This document shows, piece by piece, positions 60,101 through 64,000 of a DNA stretch of 64,000 nt. Position 1 is the first letter of the stretch. Each line of letters starts with the position of its first letter. The notes beneath the pieces are model-generated. The model saw only the letters and a program-made list of their open reading frames with translations. It made no database searches and was not told the DNA's origin. Source of the stretch: Bacteroidales bacterium (GTDB lineage Bacteria > Bacteroidota > Bacteroidia > Bacteroidales > UBA932); assembly GCA_017430365.1 (NCBI GenBank), contig JAFRNC010000004.1:124001-188000 (forward strand), written 5' to 3'. The position numbers and the translations under genes were made by a program.

Positions 60101-60622
60101 GTGGTCTCTTCCCGCGGGATGACGCTCGATTCCCGGGAGGATTCCACCACCGGACTCTTCGGAATCGACTTCCCGGCAGCGGGATTCGTTCCCGGCGACA
60201 CCGTTTCCAACGGGGTCTGCTTCCTCCGCCTGCAGCTTTTAGACGGAGAGCGGCTGATATCACACAACGACTACGTATTGCCTCAAAAGGAAGACAACCT
60301 GCAGGCGCTTTCCGCCCTGCCGAAGGCATCCGTCAGCGCACGATTCTTCTGGGACATTGATTCACAGGTCTTCAAGGCATCCCTCGCCAACGAATCGGAC
60401 ACACCTGCGCTTATGCTGCACCTCACTGCACGGGGCCAGGACGGTGAACGGATACTGCCTGCCATGTGGTCGGACAATTATATCCATCTCATGCCCGGAG
60501 AAGAGCGTACCCTGACCCTCAATATCCCGGGAGGGGAATTCGCATATTCGCTCCGCATCGAAGGCTTCAACACCGAGCCGTTAACTGTCCGGGAAAAGAC
60601 ACACACTGAAGTCGTGGAATAA
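57158..60622 (+). CDS. GH2 lipoprotein (exo-beta-glucosaminidase/mannosidase-like) with split discoidin domain
   Basis: A 1154-residue lipoprotein (LGTSC, Cys24). An F5/8 type C domain begins at about 30 (NLALRKPAFHSSS), is interrupted at about 60-200 by a beta-rich insert, and resumes at WISATGGKEWLAVDLG. The GH2 sugar-binding domain follows (GWQLARLP at about 340), then an immunoglobulin-like domain and the TIM barrel. The acid/base is E755 in WCGRNEG and the nucleophile E821 in FHSERGMP. This layout is nearest to exo-beta-D-glucosaminidases and beta-mannosidases of Bacteroidota. The substrate is not deducible. Confidence 0.9.
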   Translation: MKKPFPRLVMLASFFLLASLGTSCSVSRPANLALRKPAFHSSSIDFNATAQLAVDGIVETSMPRRFEVCGNGGVPLGKREHDIVFDPRQWTSVISEGGSAEISVRTQGFNEPVDRMTMTVTASLPAGARDVRYTAELAQMDENGSWSTVRRFEGNYPGRQLTMEWDPGQRISSQGWRWTVEIPGARAIEWREWRLYRDGELLPMLNSGLFNSSWISATGGKEWLAVDLGEEKRFSEVRLHWLNGPSAGAVQVSADSTAWRDISKLSGNVSTRVDILKVRGRGRWVRILLDSSIDGKPYVLSELEVIGSSETSDNGITIATPQAKDGRICLDSGWQLARLPQAGDPAAWIPATVPGTVLVSYLDNGMLPDPNFSENQQYISDSYFLVPFVYRTRFTLPGDYRKGDGDERIRLHFDGINWKADVSLNGSAVGRIEGAFTDASFDVTPLLAEENILEVTVYPPAHPGMTKTNTKERCATNGGVLGADNPTFHASIGWDWIPTIRGRNTGIWNDVWLGRTCAVRILDPTVRFGFNTRKNIPAALDTTRVTVILGATLANDTGHAVETVWEGFFGEMKFSVPVTVPAGASIPVYTELDLKNPKLWWPNGYGEPYLYDVTMTAGGSDSVSFRSGVRHLAYSTQGNNLRIWINGRRLVGRGGNWGFSESNLRYKESDYETAMQLHRHENFNLVRNWVGMIGDEEFYEAADRNGILIWQDFWLANPADGPDPDDEELFMANARNMMHRIRNHPSLLLWCGRNEGYPPASLDKALRELVASDDPDSFYLSSSADDIVSGRGTYYRLPSKDYWRLDATPWFRNESVMFHSERGMPNFPNYESLLLMMTEDEAWPPSRMWGIHDFALESAQRGRTFIAAVDSFFGPSADAKTFASRAQWVNYEGYRSMFESRSRNRRGLLLWMSHPAWPSMAFCTYDFFLDATAAYYACRNACEPVHIQWNPVAGKVEVANYSAGNLTGLRAGATLYDMKGKVVSSRGMTLDSREDSTTGLFGIDFPAAGFVPGDTVSNGVCFLRLQLLDGERLISHNDYVLPQKEDNLQALSALPKASVSARFFWDIDSQVFKASLANESDTPALMLHLTARGQDGERILPAMWSDNYIHLMPGEERTLTLNIPGGEFAYSLRIEGFNTEPLTVREKTHTEVVE

Positions 60623-60627
60623 CGGTC

Positions 60628-61314
60628 ATGAAAGAGACACTTGCTTTCCTTGACGGACTGGCGCTCCACAACGACAGGTTGTGGTTCAATGCCCACAAAG
60701 CTGAATATCAGGCGGCAGCGGCACGTTTCAGCGCCTTGGTGGAGGAACTCATAGAAGGCATCCGGGCCTTCGACGACACTATCGGGCCCCTGCAGCCCAA
60801 GGATTGCATCTACCGCATCTACAGGGACATACGTTTCTCTAAGGACAAGTCCCCATACAAGACCCACATGGGCGCCTACATCAACCGCGGCGGCAAGAAA
60901 TCCGGCTACAGCGGCTACTATTTCCACGTAGGAGCCAAAGGCACTGGCAACATGGTAGCGGCAGGCGACATCATGTGTCCTCCCGATGTGCTGAAAATCA
61001 TCCGCGAAGACATCCAGATGGGTGACGGCGACTTCCGCAGGATCATCTCGCAGGCCGGTCCGCGGCTGGTGCTCGATGAATCCCAGGCCCTGAAGCGTGT
61101 CCCCCCGCCCTTCCCCGCGGACTCCCCGGATGCGCCCCTTTTCAAACTGAAATATTACTGTCTCTTTTACGAACCCGACAACCGCTTCATGACGGCCAGG
61201 AATCTGAAAGAGAAGTTGCTCGACCTGTTCCATGACGCCAAACCCTTCCTGGACTACATCAACCGTGCTGTAGAATACGCGCAGGAGGAAAAACGGGCAG
61301 GCTGGCGGGACTGA
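60628..61314 (+). CDS. DUF2461 family protein
   Basis: A 228-residue protein. LHNDRLWFNAHKAEYQAA (about 13-30), YRIYRDIRFSKDKSPYKTHMGAYI (about 62-85) and SGYYFHVG (about 95-102) are the DUF2461/TIGR02453 signature. No signal peptide. Function unknown, conserved in Bacteroidota and Actinomycetota. It follows the GH2 gene by 5 bases and is probably in its transcript. Confidence 0.9.
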   Translation: MKETLAFLDGLALHNDRLWFNAHKAEYQAAAARFSALVEELIEGIRAFDDTIGPLQPKDCIYRIYRDIRFSKDKSPYKTHMGAYINRGGKKSGYSGYYFHVGAKGTGNMVAAGDIMCPPDVLKIIREDIQMGDGDFRRIISQAGPRLVLDESQALKRVPPPFPADSPDAPLFKLKYYCLFYEPDNRFMTARNLKEKLLDLFHDAKPFLDYINRAVEYAQEEKRAGWRD

Positions 61315-61341
61315 AACATATGAATCTCAAATAACCACGAT

Positions 61342-62103
61342 ATGAACAGAAGAAATATGCTCAAGGTTGCAGGAGGCGCGGCGGCGCTGACCATACTGGG
61401 CGGCATCCCGCTTGCCTGCGGCAAACAGACGGCCTCCGGCGGACCGGTCCCGAAGGGCCGCCGCAAGAAAGTGATGGTGATCGGAGCCCATCCGGACGAT
61501 CCTGAAACGGCGGCGGGAGGAACCATCTGCCTGCTTACCGATGCGGGGCACGAGGTAGTGTGCGTATACCTGACGCGCGGAGAGGCGGGCATTCCGGGCA
61601 AGAGCCACGATGAAGCCGCCGCCATACGTGTAAAGGAAGCCGAAGCCGCCTGCGCAGTCACAGGGGCACGGCCCCTGTTCATGGACCAGATCGACGGATC
61701 CACGGAAGTCAATCTCGACCGCTACCGCGAGATGCGCGAGCTTCTGGAACGCGAGAAACCCGACGTGGTCATCACCCACTGGCCGATAGACGGCCACCGC
61801 GACCATGCTGTCTGCGGCATACTCGTACTGGATGCATGGCGGAGGCTGGACCGCAGCTTTGAACTGTACTATTTCGAAGTAATGTCAGGCACGCAGACAC
61901 AGATGTTCCACCCATCAGACTGGGTGGATATCAGCACGACACGGGAAAGGAAGTACAGGGCGAGCTACTGCCACGAAAGCCAGGACCTCAAGGAAGTGAT
62001 GGAAGGATGGCACGATGCGATGGAACGCTTCCGCGGCATAGAATGCCGCTGCGAAGCGGCCGAGGCGTTCCTCCACCACGTAGAGCCGGTCTCGCTCGTC
62101 TAG
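61342..62103 (+). CDS. exported PIG-L family deacetylase
   Basis: A 253-residue protein with a Tat-like signal (RRNMLK) and lipobox Cys26 (IPLACGK). The PIG-L/LmbE domain starts MVIGAHPDDPETAAGG, where A-H-P-D-D binds zinc (H50, D52-D53), and THWPIDGHRDH (about 146-156) gives the other zinc His. It removes acetyl groups from GlcNAc-type substrates such as glycans or glycoconjugates. The substrate is unknown. It is placed with a GH2 gene and could trim the same N-acetylhexosamine glycan, which is inference. It converges with the TIGR04076 gene, leaving 6 bases. Confidence 0.92.
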   Translation: MNRRNMLKVAGGAAALTILGGIPLACGKQTASGGPVPKGRRKKVMVIGAHPDDPETAAGGTICLLTDAGHEVVCVYLTRGEAGIPGKSHDEAAAIRVKEAEAACAVTGARPLFMDQIDGSTEVNLDRYREMRELLEREKPDVVITHWPIDGHRDHAVCGILVLDAWRRLDRSFELYYFEVMSGTQTQMFHPSDWVDISTTRERKYRASYCHESQDLKEVMEGWHDAMERFRGIECRCEAAEAFLHHVEPVSLV

Positions 62104-62109
62104 ACGCTG

Positions 62110-62412
62110 TCAGTCAAGTGCCTCTATATAGAAACTGAAAGGACGGAATCCGTCGTTGCAGCTGATCATCGCGCTCATCGGATCCTTCATCCATCCGTCA
62201 TAGAAATTGCCTTCTCCACGGGAAAGCGGTTCGACGAAGGGGCGCATGGATTCCCATGCAGACTCGCACAGTCCTTCAGGACGCTGCCCGTCAACCGATA
62301 TCCACTGCTCTCCGACCCGCACGTCGCAAGTGTGCTCGATGGGGTTTTCGTACAACGCCATCAGGTCGTCATATACTGTCTGCCGGACGGCAGTGATCCT
62401 TACCTTTTTCAT
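62110..62412 (-). CDS. TIGR04076 family protein
   Basis: A 100-residue cytoplasmic protein, MKKVRITAVRQTVYDDLMAL with PEGLCESAWESM and DPMSAMISCNDGFRPFSFYIEA. The pattern of a paired Cys (CESAW, SCNDG) and GYWMKDP-like GWMKDP fits TIGR04076, often encoded by anaerobes and sometimes near electron-transfer genes. Function unknown. It starts 3 bases after the msrA stop and is likely co-transcribed with it. Confidence 0.87.
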   Translation of the reverse strand: MKKVRITAVRQTVYDDLMALYENPIEHTCDVRVGEQWISVDGQRPEGLCESAWESMRPFVEPLSRGEGNFYDGWMKDPMSAMISCNDGFRPFSFYIEALD

Positions 62413-62415
62413 CTG

Positions 62416-62937
62416 TCACTGTTTATCGGGCTCCGGTTGGACATCACGGGCGAACTGGAAGAGTTCGAGAGGAAGATGGCAGTACCCTTCGGGATTCTTG
62501 TCCAGATAATCCTGATGATACTCCTCGGCGGGATAGAAGTTCTGCAGCGGAGCCACTTCCACGACGACGGGAGCTGATATCCTGCGCTGTACGTCATCGA
62601 ATACCGCGCGTATGGCCGGAAGGTCGGCCGGATCGGTATAATAGATGCCGGTGCGGTAGCGGGTTCCTTCATCTTCGCCCTGCCTGTTGAGCGAAGTCGG
62701 GTCGATGGCCTTGAAAAACATCCTCAACAGGAACCTTAGACCTACCCGTGACGGGTCGTAACGCACATGCACGGTCTCGGCGTGCCCTGTGCTGTCGGTA
62801 TATACTTCCTTGTAGGTCGGATTGACCGTATGACCGTTGGCGAAACCCACCTCCGTGGACACCACACCTGAAATCTGCTTGAAGAAATGCTCGGCGCCCC
62901 AAAAGCAGCCGCCCGCCAGATAAATTTCTTTTTCCAT
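62416..62937 (-). CDS. msrA: peptide methionine sulfoxide reductase MsrA
   Basis: A 173-residue enzyme starting MEKEIYLAGGCFWGAEHFFK, with the catalytic C11 in GGCFWGAE, and GRT-like RYRTGIYYTD, AEEYHQDYL motifs. It reduces methionine-S-sulfoxide. The resolving cysteines are not obvious beyond Cys153 in GYCHL. Start at 62937 chosen since the family's conserved N-terminus begins there; longer readings are not homologous. It has no fused MsrB domain. The -7 box is TAACTTTG on the minus strand (62977-62984). Confidence 0.96.
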   Translation of the reverse strand: MEKEIYLAGGCFWGAEHFFKQISGVVSTEVGFANGHTVNPTYKEVYTDSTGHAETVHVRYDPSRVGLRFLLRMFFKAIDPTSLNRQGEDEGTRYRTGIYYTDPADLPAIRAVFDDVQRRISAPVVVEVAPLQNFYPAEEYHQDYLDKNPEGYCHLPLELFQFARDVQPEPDKQ

Positions 62938-62976
62938 CTTTGAGTTATTCTTTCGTGGACATAGATATTGTAGGGT

Positions 62977-63016
62977 CAAAGTTACACAAAAAACAGTGAA
63001 AAAAATGTATCTTTGT
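62977..63016. promoter_or_regulatory. divergent -7 boxes, msrA (-) / amidase (+)
   Basis: TAACTTTG on the minus strand (62977-62984) and TATCTTTGT on the plus strand (63008-63016), in a 147-base gap, the largest in the window. Confidence 0.65.
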
Positions 63017-63021
63017 AGGTT

Positions 63022-63053
63022 CGCGTCATGCGCGCACATTAAGCGCATACGCG
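63022..63053 (+). promoter_or_regulatory. GC-rich hairpin in the amidase leader
   Basis: CGCGTCATGCGC (63022-63033) pairs with GCGCATACGCG (63043-63053) with one bulged C and a 9-base loop. It begins six bases after the -7 box, so near the RNA 5' end, 31 bases before the ATG. Confidence 0.6.
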
Positions 63054-63084
63054 CGGACGGATTATTGAAAACCATAAGCCGAAT

Positions 63085-64000
63085 ATGAAGCTGTTCCGCA
63101 TCATTCTTTCCGCAGCCACACTGCTCTCCGCATTTTCCGACCTCTCGGCCGGGATTACATTCAGGCGCGCTCCACAGTACAGCCAGGATACCGTATACAG
63201 CAACAGGTATTACGTTGTCTGCATCACAGATCCCGGCAACCTTGCCGCAATCAACGGCGAACAGGTGAAGGTATACAAGACCGGCACCTTCGGCCGCCAG
63301 CTGAAACTTGTGGAGGGCGACAATCCTGTCGAAATCACCCTCTTCCAGGGAAAGAACGTCGAAACAAGGCAGTTCAGCATACATTACAAACCCAGGGAAG
63401 TGAATCCGGCCCCGGAACCGGAACCCGTCGAAGAGGCGCGCCTCTTCTATGTCGAAACAAAGGAGAACGCATATCTGCAATACGGCTCGGGCACTGACAG
63501 GCTCGGCGGTTCCAAGATGGGATACCTCGATCCCGGCATAGTCCTGAAAGTGGTGGGGACAGTCGGCGACCTCTACAAGGTCCAGCTCTCATCCAACCGG
63601 TATGCCTACATCCATATCGAGGATGTGGAGTTCACGCCGCGCAGCAGCCATGTCGTAAACACCAACAATATCGGCATATCAGACGTCGGAGGGTGTGACA
63701 GGATACGGCTCGCCCTTCCCGAGAAACTCCCCTACGCATCCTTCACTTCGCTCGACCCCACAACCATCACCGTAGAAGTGTTCGGGGCGATGAACAACAG
63801 CAACTGGGTCACCCAGTACAACGACCTAGGCATGGTGGATTATCTCGACCTCCGGCAGGCGGAGAGCGACGTGCTGAGACTGGTGATCAAACTGAAGGAG
63901 AAGTATTGCTGGGGCTACCGCATCAGGTATGACGGCAGCGCCCTGGTAATAGAAGTCCGCCACTCTCCGAAAGAGCTTTCACTCAAGGGGCTCAAGATCG
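63085..64000 (+). CDS. N-acetylmuramoyl-L-alanine amidase, N-terminal part (runs off window)
   Basis: 305 residues are visible. A signal peptide (to about residue 22), a beta domain, an SH3b-like region (about 125-190: ARLFYVETKENAYLQYGSG...YAYIHIEDVEF), then an AMIN-like region. The final visible residues, LSLKGLKI, are where Amidase_3 normally opens with G-L-D-A-G-H-G-G. The catalytic domain thus begins at the edge. This is the usual plan of a Bacteroidota AmiC-like enzyme, though the catalytic residues are not seen. A hairpin occupies its leader. Confidence 0.78.
   Translation, partial: MKLFRIILSAATLLSAFSDLSAGITFRRAPQYSQDTVYSNRYYVVCITDPGNLAAINGEQVKVYKTGTFGRQLKLVEGDNPVEITLFQGKNVETRQFSIHYKPREVNPAPEPEPVEEARLFYVETKENAYLQYGSGTDRLGGSKMGYLDPGIVLKVVGTVGDLYKVQLSSNRYAYIHIEDVEFTPRSSHVVNTNNIGISDVGGCDRIRLALPEKLPYASFTSLDPTTITVEVFGAMNNSNWVTQYNDLGMVDYLDLRQAESDVLRLVIKLKEKYCWGYRIRYDGSALVIEVRHSPKELSLKGLKI

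Noticed and set aside
1..64000. CRISPR arrays, insertion sequences, prophage or integrative elements
   Set aside because: No direct-repeat arrays, transposase or integrase motifs, or duplicated target sites were found, and gene order is housekeeping-like.

Overview
The window comes from a Bacteroidota chromosome, most likely order Bacteroidales. Most strongly visible promoters carry the Bacteroidota -7 element TAnnTTTG(C). Several products are typical of the phylum: DUF4295 beside bL28/bL33, DUF4421, BACON and golvesin-type domains, an S46 dipeptidyl peptidase, an enlarged signal peptidase I and many lipoproteins. Gene density is high, no gene-free stretch reaches 150 bases, and no transposon, prophage, CRISPR array or integron is visible. 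The content is chromosomal core plus surface and secreted enzymes rather than an island. An [Fe4S4]2 aldo/keto reductase and a nitroreductase fit an anaerobic lifestyle.

Layout. (1) 1-9068: start of valS, a fucose-isomerase-like protein, maf and kdsC, an Fe-S aldo/keto reductase, trmO and an ABC-F ATPase that diverge from a palindromic promoter, an M13 peptidase lipoprotein, and a small membrane protein. (2) 9073-13042, minus strand: a HAD phosphatase-vanZ-umuD-umuC operon and a D-cysteine desulfhydrase-like enzyme. (3) 13116-16145: a muralytic amidase whose catalytic domain is split by a golvesin-like domain. (4) 16142-23299, minus: mqnA, corA, nhaC, C69 dipeptidase, C10 protease and a BACON lipoprotein. 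(5) 23325-27151, minus: amino-sugar kinase, murQ, recR and a sodium:solute symporter, which look like a MurNAc salvage operon. (6) 27204-30681, minus: DUF1846, glutaminyl cyclase, apt and pnuC. (7) 30759-32536: RNase P RNA, a DUF1460 putative cell-wall enzyme and a tRNA-Thr(CGT). (8) 32600-37872, minus: rpmB-rpmG-DUF4295, and thrS-infC-rpmI-rplT-lepB with infC starting at AUA. (9) 38016-45117: DPP7-type peptidase, rhodanese-metallo-beta-lactamase lipoprotein, then a plus-strand run of deoxyribosyltransferase-like, HD, two half-size chromate transporters, nitroreductase and BASS transporter. (10) 45099-64000: GH3 and GH29 lipoproteins, a nucleoside phosphorylase, SirB1-like protein, M23/LysM peptidase, potassium channel, thioredoxin-like protein, PAS protein, an NAAA/choloylglycine hydrolase-like enzyme, a GH2 lipoprotein, a PIG-L deacetylase, MsrA and a truncated amidase.

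A recurring theme is peptidoglycan turnover and salvage: two Amidase_3 proteins, M23/LysM, DUF1460, and MurQ with its kinase and symporter. A second theme is promoter architecture. Divergent pairs are driven by -7 boxes set back to back as inverted repeats, and many transcripts appear to have leaders of only a few bases, so a TTG inside the -7 box can be mistaken for a start codon. I did not find a clearly new defence or mobile system. The most unusual items are the rhodanese-MBL lipoprotein, the palindromic trmO/ABC-F promoter, the AUA start of infC behind a perfect Shine-Dalgarno sequence, a 19-bp palindrome at the DUF1846 start, a Shine-Dalgarno sequence in a hairpin loop, and a tRNA-Thr lacking U55.
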